A stretch of DNA of 64,000 nt from an uncultured Pseudomonadales bacterium. Its GTDB lineage: Bacteria > Pseudomonadota > Gammaproteobacteria > Pseudomonadales > Porticoccaceae. Position numbers and translations under genes: made by a program. The stretch is taken from positions 79,978-143,977 of the forward strand of contig CALSNK010000007.1 of assembly GCA_943787675.1 (NCBI GenBank), given 5' to 3'. Below the pieces are notes generated by a model that was given only the letters and a program-made list of their open reading frames with translations, did no database searches and was not told the origin of the DNA. This document shows positions 55,281 through 64,000 of the stretch, piece after piece. Numbering within the stretch: position 1 is the first letter of the stretch; every line of letters begins with the position of its first letter.

Positions 55281-56246
55281 TGCTGATTCTAGGTCCTAAA
55301 ACTGTCTGTTGTTATTGTTAATTATAAGACGCCAGGTTATGTCTAGATTGCCTTGAGTCTTTATATGAAGGTGATACTAGGTCTGAGGTATTTGTTGTCG
55401 ATAATGCCTCGGGTGATGGTTCTGTCGAGATTATTAATCGCTCGAGTGCTGACAACAATCGGAGTACTAGTGTCATATGTTCGGGTGTTAACGGCGGTTT
55501 CTCTGCCGGTAACAACATAGGTATTAGGCAATCTACTGGTGATTTCATCCTGTTACTTAACAGTGACACCATTGTTCACCCGAATGCTATTGAGATATTA
55601 GTAAATACCTTGACCGAAAATCCTGAAATGGGCATGGCCAGCCCTCGTCTAGAGTGGCCAGATGAGCGGGCCCCAAGAAAGTTGTTTTCGTTTTCATCGC
55701 CCCATCAATGAGTTGATTCGCTCAGCCTGTACCGGGCCAATTACCAAGCTACTGAAACGCTATGAGGTACCTATTGAGGTGTCTGATGAGGCGTCCTACC
55801 CAGAGTGGACTAGTTTCGCCTGCGTGCTTATTCGCAAACAGGTATTTGATCAGATCGGCCATTTGGATGAAGAATTCTTTATGTATTTTGAAGACGTTGA
55901 TTTTTGTCAACGTGCGCGACGAGCTGGTTGGAATATCATCCACAATCCGAAGGCGCGGGTTGTGCATTTGCGTGGTGGTAGTTCACCGGTAAAGAGCCAG
56001 ACTGCGAAAAAAAAGCGCCTACCGCGGTATTTCTATGAGTCTCGTACCCGTTATTACTACAAGTATTTTGGGCGATCTGGCCTGTTAGCTGCCAACCTGT
56101 TCTGGCATCTAGGCTGGCTGATCGCAAGATTGCGCAAGCTCGTTAATAGCGATTATCAGTCAAATATTTGTGACAGCCAGTGGCGTGATATCTGGACCAA
56201 CTTCCATAATCCAACCGCTGCCTATATACATCCGGATCATTACTAA
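55265..56246 (+). pseudogene. Glycosyltransferase family 2, two or three frameshifts
   Basis: Coding continues in changing frames: MQKKIVLILGPK (from ATG 55265), then LSVVIVNYKTPG, then LCLDCLESLYEGDT with VFVVDNASGDGS and LLLNSDT (DxD region), then QESCFRFHRPINELIRS to FMYFEDVDFCQRARRAGW and the C-terminal SSPVKSQ part. Breaks lie near 55300, 55335 and 55660. The motifs fit a rhamnosyl- or N-acetylglucosaminyl-type GT2. All parts are intact, so sequence error is more likely than decay. It ends on the TAATG overlap with the next gene. Confidence 0.75.
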
Positions 56247-57115
56247 TGGACACTAAGCTGCCCCACTTCTTGGTCATTGGCGCCATGAAAAGCGCCACAA
56301 GCACCCTGCATAACCAACTCGCAGCACAGCCGGGCATTTTTATGTCTACTCCTAAGGAGCCCAATTTCTTTAGTGACGATGCTGTCTATGCTCAGGGACT
56401 TGCTTGGTATCATGGGCTTTTTAGTGAGGCTGCAGAGACGGATCTATGTGGCGAATCCAGCACCCATTACACTAAGTTACCCGATTACCCTCATACCATT
56501 GAGCGGCTGCAAGAGGCGGTACAGAGCCCTCGTCTTATCTATGTGATGCGTGATCCTATTGATCGACTGATCTCACACTATATTCATCAGTGGTCGGAGG
56601 GTATTATTTCCTGCGATATCAACCAGGCCATTGATCGTTACCCAGAGCTTATTAATTACAGCTGTTATGGTATGCAAATAAAGCCCTATCTGGAGACCTT
56701 TGGTAAAGACGCCGTGCTACCTGTATTTTTTGACGCGCTTAAGTCAGCGCCGGATCAAACCTTAGTCAAAGTGGGCGAGTTTATTGGTTGTCCGGCACCT
56801 CTGTCCTGGGTTCATGATCTTGGGCCCGATAATGTCTCACAGCGGCGTGTTAGGAAATTCCTAGGTTATAAGCTTTTAATAGAATCCCCCGTTATGCAGG
56901 CACTTCGTCGACGGCTGATTCCTCAGAGGCTACGAGATAGCATCAAGGGCAAGTTGCAGATGCAGGACCGCCCTAAAATCCATGAGGCGCAACTTGAACG
57001 TATCAGCTCAATTTTTGATCGGGATTTACACACCTTAAGCCCCTGGTTGGGGTTTGAAATAACCTGCGCTAATTTCAGGCAGGTATCTCTGACTAGTTCT
57101 GAAATAAAGGATTAG
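56246..57115 (+). CDS. Sulfotransferase
   Basis: 289 aa with the 5' PAPS loop GAMKSATSTL and the 3' site LIYVMRDPIDRLISHY, as in carbohydrate/heparan-type sulfotransferases, and TPKEPNFFSDD. It starts on the TAATG overlap with the GT2 gene. With the sulfotransferase at 47064 it implies a sulfated polymer. No PAPS-synthesis genes are in the window. Confidence 0.88.
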   Translation: MDTKLPHFLVIGAMKSATSTLHNQLAAQPGIFMSTPKEPNFFSDDAVYAQGLAWYHGLFSEAAETDLCGESSTHYTKLPDYPHTIERLQEAVQSPRLIYVMRDPIDRLISHYIHQWSEGIISCDINQAIDRYPELINYSCYGMQIKPYLETFGKDAVLPVFFDALKSAPDQTLVKVGEFIGCPAPLSWVHDLGPDNVSQRRVRKFLGYKLLIESPVMQALRRRLIPQRLRDSIKGKLQMQDRPKIHEAQLERISSIFDRDLHTLSPWLGFEITCANFRQVSLTSSEIKD

Positions 57116-57120
57116 GTCCC

Positions 57121-57140
57121 AAATATAGGCTATCTTTACT
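57121..57140. repeat. Direct repeat, right copy
   Basis: AAATATAGGCTATC followed by TTTACT. See the left copy at 53979. It begins 5 bases after the sulfotransferase stop. The remaining 124 bases before the next gene show only an imperfect hairpin. Confidence 0.45.
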
Positions 57141-57264
57141 AGGTGCCCTTTAAAGTGTGAACCACTTATCTATTTGAGGTAAAAGAGGGTCTCATTTTAT
57201 ATTTGAGATTCACTTTTTTTAATCCATTAAGTAGAGTTGAGTCGACAGATTAGATAGAGAATAT

Positions 57265-58200
57265 ATGGACGATTCTTACGTAATTATTTCGCCGTGCCGC
57301 AATGAAGCGGAGTTTATGCGCAGCACCTTGAATTCCGTGGTAAACCAGTCAGTAAAACCCAGTAAATGGATTATTGTGGATGACGGTTCGACAGACGACA
57401 CCCCGCAAATTCTTCAGCAGTACGCCAATCAATACAGCTTTATTGAGATTGTTACCCGTAACGATCGTGGGCATCGAAGTGTAGGCCCTGGGGTTGTTGA
57501 GGCTTTCAATGTTGGTCTGAACGCGATTTCTCTGGATGAATACCAGTTTATTTGTAAGCTGGATCTGGATGTCGACTTACCCAAGCGGTATTTCGAAATA
57601 TTGATCTCGAGGATGGATGAATCACCACGCATTGGGACCTGCAGCGGTAAGCCTTATAACAGGCGCGCTGGCAATTTAGTGAGTGAGAAGCGCGGCGACG
57701 AGATGTCGGTGGGTATGACGAAGTTCTATCGGATAAGCTGTTTTAAACATATTGGTGGCTTTGTGTCTGAGGTGATGTGGGATGCCATAGATTGCCATCG
57801 TTGCCGACAGCTGGGGTGGATTGCCTGTAGCTGGGACGAGCCTGAATTGCAGTTCGTGCACCTGAGGGTCATGGGTTCTAGTCAGGCGGGCATTTATACG
57901 GGCAAGGCTCGGCATGGTTATGGGCAGTATTTTATGGGTACGGGGCTGGCTTATATGACGGCCACTTCCTTGTATAGGATGCTCCACCCGCCTTATATTT
58001 TGGGTGGATTAGCCATGTTATGGGGTTATTTGAAAAGCATGGTTGCTAGGGTCCCTCGATATAAAGATGAGAATCTACGGGAGTTTATACGCGATTATCA
58101 ATGGAAGTGTTTGGTGTTGGGTAAGCAGCAGGCGACTCGGTATCTCGACGATCAACAGAAGACAGTATGGAATAAGGAAATGGTTGAGCTTGGGGATTGA
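57265..58200 (+). CDS. Glycosyltransferase family 2
   Basis: 311 aa GT-A enzyme with IISPCRNEAEFMRSTLNSVV, WIIVDDGSTDDT, and KLDLDVDLP (DxD-type). A C-terminal hydrophobic stretch (YILGGLAMLWGYL) may attach it to the membrane. Sugar unknown. It precedes the isomerase gene. Confidence 0.88.
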   Translation: MDDSYVIISPCRNEAEFMRSTLNSVVNQSVKPSKWIIVDDGSTDDTPQILQQYANQYSFIEIVTRNDRGHRSVGPGVVEAFNVGLNAISLDEYQFICKLDLDVDLPKRYFEILISRMDESPRIGTCSGKPYNRRAGNLVSEKRGDEMSVGMTKFYRISCFKHIGGFVSEVMWDAIDCHRCRQLGWIACSWDEPELQFVHLRVMGSSQAGIYTGKARHGYGQYFMGTGLAYMTATSLYRMLHPPYILGGLAMLWGYLKSMVARVPRYKDENLREFIRDYQWKCLVLGKQQATRYLDDQQKTVWNKEMVELGD

Positions 58201-58231
58201 TAGCTCGAATAAACAGAAAAAGGAATTTGTT

Positions 58232-58828
58232 ATGGATTTTACAAGCTTCGTAGATAACTACTACCAGCAATACATTAAGGCAATTAACAGCTTCGATAAG
58301 GCCAGTCTTGAGCCGGTGCTAGAGACCTTTCTCAAAGTCGCCAAAAACAACGGCATCCTATGGACTGCAGGTAATGGAGGCAGTGCAGCCATCTGTGACC
58401 ACACTGTCTGTGATGTCACCAAAGGCACTCATAAAGATGGCCAGCCCACCATTAAATCAATTTCTCTATCCTCTAACACCGCCATGCTCACTGCTCTGGG
58501 CAACGATATTTCTTATGATGTGGTGTTTAGCGAGCAGCTTAAATACTACCTCGGCAAAAATGATGCTCTGTTGCTGGTGAGTTCCAGTGGCAATTCCCCC
58601 AATGTGGTTAAAGCCTGTGAGTACGCCAATAAAATGGGTGTGCCCACTATTGCGTTTGTTGGCTTTAAGGGAGGCAAGCTTAAAGATATTGCTAAGCACT
58701 GTGTTTGGATTCCCGTGGAAAACTACGGCATGGCTGAGGACGCCCATCAGAGCCTCATGCATGTGACGACCCAGTACATTATGGCCCATGTTCGTGAGCA
58801 AGTTGCTGAGGCTGAGGCCGTCAGCTAA
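58232..58828 (+). CDS. SIS-domain sugar isomerase (GmhA-like sedoheptulose 7-phosphate isomerase)
   Basis: 198 aa with WTAGNGGSAAICDHTVCDV and LLVSSSGNSPNVV (phosphosugar binding), and AEDAHQSLMHV with the Zn/His ligand region, as in GmhA. It converts sedoheptulose 7-phosphate to a manno-heptose 7-phosphate. ATG 58232 has AAGGA upstream and matches the family start. With the HddA-like kinase at 61177 it points to a heptose in the polymer. Confidence 0.85.
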   Translation: MDFTSFVDNYYQQYIKAINSFDKASLEPVLETFLKVAKNNGILWTAGNGGSAAICDHTVCDVTKGTHKDGQPTIKSISLSSNTAMLTALGNDISYDVVFSEQLKYYLGKNDALLLVSSSGNSPNVVKACEYANKMGVPTIAFVGFKGGKLKDIAKHCVWIPVENYGMAEDAHQSLMHVTTQYIMAHVREQVAEAEAVS

Positions 58829-59876
58829 TGGTCGCTAACCAACAGATTGCTGTGGTTGTTATTGGTCGTAATGAGGGTGATCGACTGAAACGCTGTATCG
58901 CCTCTTTACAGGAGAGTTCTGGCCAGCAGATTGGGCCAATGGTGTATGTGGACTCCGGTTCTAGTGACGGCAGTGTTGAGCATGCACAATCAGTTGGGGT
59001 CGATGTTGTCGACCTAGATATCAGTATTCCTTTCACGATGGCCCGCGCGAGAAATGCGGGCCTTCAGTATTTACAGTGCCATTACCCAGAGTCTCAATAT
59101 GTGCAATTCGTTGATGGTGACTGTGAGGTGGCCCTCAGCTGGATCGCCGATGCCCATGCTTTTTTAGACCAGCATCCAGACTCTGTCGCTGTCTGTGGCA
59201 ATCGGCTGAACGTTATCCGAGGGCCAGTGTTTATAACCATCTTATTGATCTGGAATGGCAGGGCATAGCGGGTGAGGTTGACGCCTGTGGTGGAGATGCC
59301 ATGTACCGTATTAATCGGCTGGTAGCCGTGGGTGGATTTAATGAATCCATGATTGCCGGCGAAGAGGCGGAGTTATGTTTGCGGCTGCGTAGCGAAGGGG
59401 GCTCTATTGCGCGTCTGGATCGCCCTATGACATTGCACGATGCCAATATGCATCGGCTGTCTCAATGGTGGCTTCGTTCCGTTAGGTGTGGCCATGCCTA
59501 TGCACAGGGATTTGATCTTCATTCCCGTGATAAAGCTCGCTATAAGAAACGGCAGCTACTCAGTAGCCTGGCCTATGGTGTGGCATTTCCGGCTCTATTT
59601 GTATTGATGGCCGTCATGCTAATCACAATGAGCCTACCTGCAACATCCGTTATTTTTATCTACACGGCCATGCTGTTTTTACTATCTTTGTATATTCGTA
59701 TGATTCAAAAAACGGTCAAGTCGCGACGATCACTGGGTAACACCTCGTCGGAGATATCTCTGTATGCCTGGTTTATCGCCTTGGGAAAATTTCCTGAGGC
59801 CCAGGGGATTTGTAAGTATTACTTTAATAAATTATCTGGCAAAACCAGTAAAATTATTGAGTACCGAAATAGTTAA
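58828..59876 (+). pseudogene. Glycosyltransferase family 2, one frameshift
   Basis: About 349 aa when mended. Part one has VVVIGRNEGDRLKRCIASL, VYVDSGSSDGSV and FVDGDC (DxD). The frame breaks near 59206-59208, where one base appears missing; the other frame continues ERYPRASVYNHLIDLEW to GEVDACGGDAMYRINRL and a C-terminal part with two membrane helices. Intact motifs argue for error. It overlaps the isomerase gene by 1 base (TAATG). Confidence 0.8.
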
Positions 59877-59895
59877 GAGCGGCTAAAGGAATAGC

Positions 59896-61094
59896 ATGAT
59901 TCATTATATAACCAGTACTGGGGTCGGAAATGCCTGGGTTGGCAACGAGTTAATGGCGTTGGCAAAGCAAGATATTCCCTTTGTGCTGCATTCTCTGCAT
60001 AGGCCTAAGTCGACCTTTTTTAAGTCCGATGAGGTGGCGGCGATTAATGCAGACACCCATATTATTTATCCCCAGTCTGCCTGGGCAGTTTTCTGTGCTG
60101 TCTGTTCTGGGCCTTTTTTGTTTGGGGGCTCTTTTTGGTTTGCCCTGTTGAATAGCTTTTTTGGGCGCAAAGAATCCTTTGTCGTGCGTCTTAAATCCAT
60201 CTTACATTTTGCTGTTGCCTGTCACTGGGCAAAGTCGCTTATGGGCTCCGACGTCTCCCATATTCATTCTCAGTGGATAAACTCCTGTGGCACCGTGGGT
60301 ATGTATGGTGCCTGGTTGCTAAACAAACCCTTTAGCTTTACCGGCCATGCGGCGGACCTTTTTCGTGAACGTTGCGCGCTCAAAGACAAGATTGCTCGAG
60401 CCAAGTTTATTGTCTGTATCTCAAGTTTTCATCGCGATTTTTATCTTTCCGAGGGCGCTGAGCTCAGTCAACTGGTTATTGTTTATTGCGGCATTGATAC
60501 CAGTCTATTTAAGCCTGTGACGAGACCAGTCGCTCAAGCCGGCCAGCCCATTCGCATTATTTCCTCGGCGCGCCTCGTGGAGAAAAAAGGCCTGTGCTAT
60601 CTGATTGATGCCTGTTCGCTATTAAATGCCAATAATATGAGCTTTACATGCACGATTGGCGGAGATGGGCCTCTTTTAGATGAACTTCAGCGCCAAGTTA
60701 ATCATGCGGGATTGGCTGAAAAGGTCTTTTTTACCGGTCAGCCTCTGTTACAAGAGGATATTCCCGGGTTTATGGAGACGGGTGATATTTACTGTTTGCC
60801 CTGCGTTTGGGCCAGTGATGGGGATGTAGACGGGTTACCTCAGATGTTAATGGAGGCGATGGCCTGTGGTATTCCCGTTATCTCCACGGATCTAGTGGGC
60901 ATGCCCGATCTTATTAAAGCCGGGTCACAGCGGGCTATTAGTTGAGCCTGAGAACGCTCGAGGCATTGGCCGAGGCAATTCGGCCATCTCGCAGAGGATA
61001 AAACCCTGCGGGAAAGCGTTGGCGATAGAGGGAAGAGCAAAAGGTGATTCGGACCTTTGATATCTCAGTCTGTCTTCGAGCCATTACTGAATAA
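59896..61094 (+). pseudogene. Glycosyltransferase family 4, C-terminus broken by several frameshifts
   Basis: The intact frame (349 aa) covers VGNAWVGNELMALAKQD, SHIHSQWINSCGT, SARLVEKKGLCYLIDAC and MLMEAMACGIPVISTDLVGMPDLI. After 60930 coding continues in other frames: GLLVEPENA, ALAEAIR, HLAEDKTLRES, LAIEGRAK, then VIRTFDISVCL up to about 61094. Four or more indels lie within 160 bases. That density is unlike the rest of the window. The protein would be a normal GT4 if mended. Confidence 0.75.
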
Positions 61095-61176
61095 ATTTAA
61101 ACAGGCTCTTAGGCCGGCCATTGAGCAGGCCAGAAAAGAAACAAACCAACGAGACAACCAACCAAGGACAGGTGCA

Positions 61177-62167
61177 ATGATTATTTCGCAAACCCCCTAT
61201 CAGGGTGAGCTTTGCCGGCGGTGGCACAGATTTACCCTCTTTCTATGAAAAGGAAATGGGTGCCGTTTTATCCGTGGGCCTGAACCAGCATATGTATGTG
61301 ACGGTGAGCCCCCGCTTTAAGGCGTCTACACGAATTGCCTATACCAAAACTGAAATCGCCGATTCTATTGATGATATTCAACACACCATCGCCCGTGAAG
61401 CTCTACGTATGACCGGACTCGGCAAGCATCTGGAGATAACCACCATTGGCGATGTGCCCTCTGGCACAGGGTTGGGCTCTAGCAGTAGTCTGGCGGCCGG
61501 CATGCTCAACGCTCTGTATGCCTATAAGGGTCAGATTACAAGCCCACAGCAGCTCGCAGAGCAGGCCTGTCAGATTGAGGTAGATATTCTCGGTAAACCC
61601 ATTGGCAAACAGGATCAATATGCAGCTGCATACGGCTCGCTTAACTTTATTGCCTTTAATCCCGATGGCAGCGTGGATGTTGAGCCTGTTCCCTATAGGC
61701 CAGAGACTATTAAGGAACTGGAATCCAGAACCTTACTGATGTACACCGCACAGCAGCGCAGTGCTGACGATATTTTGATTAAGCAAAGTGCGGGGACTAC
61801 CCAGGTAGACACCTTTAATATTCTTCGGCAGATGCGAGATTTGGCGGTCGAGATGAAAGGCGTGATTTCTGGCAGTGGCAGTATTGATGAATTCGCCCGG
61901 CTGTTAAACGAAGGCTGGCTGCTTAAAAAGTCTTTGGGTTTTGGTATTTCCAACAGTGCAATTGATGACTGGTATGAGGCTGCAATGAAAGCGGGGGCTC
62001 AGGGCGGAAAATTACTGGGTGCCGGCGGCGGCGGCTTTCTGATGTTGGTGGCGCCGCCGGAGAAGCATCAGGCGATTCGTGATGCTCTGGGAAATCCTCG
62101 AGAAATCCCTTTTGAAATTGATCGCCGTGGGAGCCGAATAATTTTTATTAGCGACAGATACAAATAA
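61177..62167 (+). pseudogene. GHMP kinase, HddA-like heptose 7-phosphate kinase, one frameshift
   Basis: About 330 aa when mended. It starts MIISQTPY and, after one extra base near 61200, continues RVSFAGGGTDLPSFYEKEMG. The ATP loop is GTGLGSSSSLAAGM, then GKPIGKQDQYAAAYGS and the C-terminal LGAGGGGFLML. These fit D-glycero-alpha-D-manno-heptose 7-phosphate kinase or a fucokinase-like enzyme. The SIS isomerase three genes upstream supports heptose. Confidence 0.8.
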
Positions 62168-62211
62168 CTTTTAAATGATTTAAAAGCGATACGTTCAAGG
62201 AGAATGAACAG

Positions 62212-63276
62212 GTGAATATTCTATTAACAGGTGGTGCGGGCTATGTTGGCAGCGCTTGCCTAAGACTTCTTAAACAATCTGGCCATACTGTGGTGGCTTT
62301 CGATAATCTCATTGAGGGCCATCCCCTTGCAGTCGATGGCGCCAAATTAGTGGTTGGCGATATTCGCGATACTGCATTTCTCGAGCAGACGATGCGTGAC
62401 AACCAGATTGAGGCTGTGATGCATTTTGCGGCGGCAACGGATGTTGGCGAATCGGTGAGAAACCCAAGCTACCATTATGACAACAATATTGGTGGGACTC
62501 TGTCATTACTCAACGCTATGGCAGCAGCCAGGGTTAAAAAGATCTTGTTTTCCAGCACCTGTGCCACCTATGGCATGAACCCCAAAAGTCCAATGGCAGA
62601 GGATGCTGATCAAGATCCTTGCAGCCCCTATGCCCGCACCAAGCTTGCGGTGGAATGGATGATTAAAGATTTTTCTCATATCCATGACTTTGGCTACACA
62701 TTGCTGCGTTACTTTAATGCCGCTGGGGCCTCAAAGGACGGTAATTTTGGTGAATATCATCATCCAGAGAACCATCTTATTCCTCTAGTGCTTGAAAATA
62801 TCCGCTGTGGTGAATCTGAACTCAAGGTCTTTGGTGATGACTACCCAACAGCTGACGGCACCTGCATTCGAGACTATGTGCATATCGAAGATCTGGCTAG
62901 CGCGCACCTTTTGGCCATGGAGGCCATTGGTGAAGGTACTGCCGAGGTGTTTAATATAGGGACAGGTGATGGCCAATCGGTAATGGATATTATTAAGGCC
63001 TGTGAAGAGGTCTCTGGGCATAAGGCAAATTATAAAGTCGTGGATCGCCGGCCTGGTGATCCACCGGAGTTGGTTGCCAATTCAACCAAGTTACGCACCC
63101 AACTAGGTTGGCAGCCCAAGTACACAACCATTGCAGATATTGTTCGCACCGCCTGGACCTGGCACAAGTTAAAGCCACTTGGTTATGGTGAGAAAAATGC
63201 CGACCAAGAAAAGGCCGACATTAAAAAAAGGGCGACTATTGATTCAACGCCAGCTTGCCAAGAGACTAGCCAATGA
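62212..63276 (+). CDS. NAD-dependent UDP-sugar 4-epimerase (GalE-like)
   Basis: 354 aa extended SDR: LLTGGAGYVGSACLRLL for NAD, SSTCATYG for the Ser/Thr, and YARTK (Tyr and Lys) for catalysis. It would interconvert UDP-glucose and UDP-galactose or a related pair. Start is GTG 62212 with AAGGAG 9 bases upstream. A Lys/Glu-rich C-terminal tail of about 25 residues is beyond the family norm. Overlaps the next gene by 4 bases (ATGA). Confidence 0.9.
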   Translation: MNILLTGGAGYVGSACLRLLKQSGHTVVAFDNLIEGHPLAVDGAKLVVGDIRDTAFLEQTMRDNQIEAVMHFAAATDVGESVRNPSYHYDNNIGGTLSLLNAMAAARVKKILFSSTCATYGMNPKSPMAEDADQDPCSPYARTKLAVEWMIKDFSHIHDFGYTLLRYFNAAGASKDGNFGEYHHPENHLIPLVLENIRCGESELKVFGDDYPTADGTCIRDYVHIEDLASAHLLAMEAIGEGTAEVFNIGTGDGQSVMDIIKACEEVSGHKANYKVVDRRPGDPPELVANSTKLRTQLGWQPKYTTIADIVRTAWTWHKLKPLGYGEKNADQEKADIKKRATIDSTPACQETSQ

Positions 63277-64000
63277 AAGTACTCGTCACTGGTGGTGCAG
63301 GTTTTATTGGTTCCCACACGGTCGATCGATTAATCGCTGATGGCCATCAGGTGAGAATTCTCGACTGTCTTAAAAAGCCAGTGCATCTTAAAGGTATGCC
63401 GCCCTGGATAAACCCCGAAGCGGAATTCATTCTGGGTGATGTGCAGATAAAGGCTGACTTAGTAAAAGCGCTGGAGGGCGTCGATGCGGTTTATCACTTG
63501 GCAGCCTATCAGGATTATCTGCCGGACCTGTCGACATTCTTTCACACCAATGCGGTGAGCACTGCAATGATTTATGAAATCATTGTTGAGAAAAATCTGG
63601 ATATCAAAAAAGTGATTGTTGCTAGCAGTCAATTTGTTCAGGGTGAGGGACAGTATCACTGCCCAACCTGTAACACTGCTACTTCTCCATTAATGCGTGT
63701 GGAATCAGACCTGATTAATAGAGACTGGGAACACCGCTGCAAAACCTGTGATACGCCTATTGATTGGACCTGGACAACGGAAGAGCATGTGGCACCGCCC
63801 AATGCCTATGCGCTGTCTAAGCATTCTCAGGAGCAGCAGGCTATAACGTTTGGTGAGCGCTATGGCATTCCCTCAGTGGCATTGCGGTATTCCATTGTCC
63901 AGGGTGCACGACAGTCTTTTTATAATGCCTACAGCGGTGCCTGTCGAATCTTCTGCCTTAATTATTATTTCGCTAAAGCGCCAACCCTCTATGAGGATGG
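63273..64000 (+). CDS. NAD-dependent epimerase with zinc-ribbon insert, 3' end missing
   Basis: Starts MKVLVTGGAGFIGSHTVDRL and runs 242 codons to the window edge. Catalytic elements are SSQFVQGEG (Ser) and YALSK (Tyr, Lys). Between them is an insert with CPTC and, 27 residues later, CKTC, which look like a zinc ribbon. dTDP-L-rhamnose 4-epimerase-type proteins of some proteobacteria have a similar Cys-containing insert, from memory. The sugar is not certain. Confidence 0.82.
   Translation, partial: MKVLVTGGAGFIGSHTVDRLIADGHQVRILDCLKKPVHLKGMPPWINPEAEFILGDVQIKADLVKALEGVDAVYHLAAYQDYLPDLSTFFHTNAVSTAMIYEIIVEKNLDIKKVIVASSQFVQGEGQYHCPTCNTATSPLMRVESDLINRDWEHRCKTCDTPIDWTWTTEEHVAPPNAYALSKHSQEQQAITFGERYGIPSVALRYSIVQGARQSFYNAYSGACRIFCLNYYFAKAPTLYED

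Noticed and set aside
58043..58231. 63-residue upstream extension of the SIS isomerase
   Set aside because: It overlaps the GT2 gene in another frame and has no homology; ATG 58232 gives the family start with AAGGA upstream.
1..64000. CRISPR arrays, insertion sequences, tRNA or rRNA genes
   Set aside because: I found no regularly spaced repeats, transposase motifs, cloverleaf-forming segments or rRNA sequence anywhere on either strand by eye.

Overview
The window reads as chromosomal DNA of a marine, polysaccharide-degrading gammaproteobacterium. The evidence is the gene order ffh / rpsP-rimM-trmD-rplS next to corB- and ypjD-type genes, a TonB-dependent (not SusC/SusD) alginate locus, a PEP-CTERM protein with the VPLPAAAW motif, and a Fur-type operator. 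A Cellvibrionales/SAR92-like lineage is my guess from gene content; it is not proven here.

Region 1 (1-19244) is an alginate utilisation locus on the + strand. It holds a GntR/FadR-type regulator (cut by the left edge), a PL6 lyase lipoprotein, a KdgF cupin, an MFS uronate carrier, two candidate DEH reductases (HIBADH and SDR families), KDG kinase, a PL17 oligoalginate lyase, a large TonB-dependent receptor, and a PL7 / PL6-like / PL7 set of secreted or lipid-anchored proteins. Together they cut alginate outside the cell, import oligomers, split them to DEH and carry DEH to KDPG. KDPG aldolase is not in the window. Three 15-bp boxes of the form ATTGGT-N-CCAAT sit in the two long intergenic regions and may mark the regulon.

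Region 2 (19329-34417) is housekeeping: argD-argF, a probable iron-regulated porin / FMN-binding / PepSY operon under a Fur-like box, grxD, a peroxiredoxin, Nudix enzymes, a gamma-carbonic anhydrase, corB- and ypjD-like genes, ffh, and rpsP-rimM-trmD-rplS.

Region 3 (34686-64000) is a PEP-CTERM protein followed by an exopolysaccharide cluster. It has a priming glycosyltransferase, export protein, outer-membrane barrel, chain-length regulator, BY-kinase-like ATPase, AAA ATPase, polymerase, flippase, six glycosyltransferases, two sulfotransferases, an asparagine-synthase-like protein, a GMC oxidoreductase with a tiny Tat-leader protein, a 2OG-Fe(II) oxygenase, a beta-helix lipoprotein, heptose-type sugar genes (SIS isomerase, GHMP kinase) and two epimerases. 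The product looks like a sulfated, possibly heptose-containing polysaccharide. The cluster runs off the right edge.

Many genes here carry single frameshifts with intact coding on both sides, including ffh, which no bacterium is expected to lose. They are therefore most likely sequence errors. I annotate each as one gene with a marked break.
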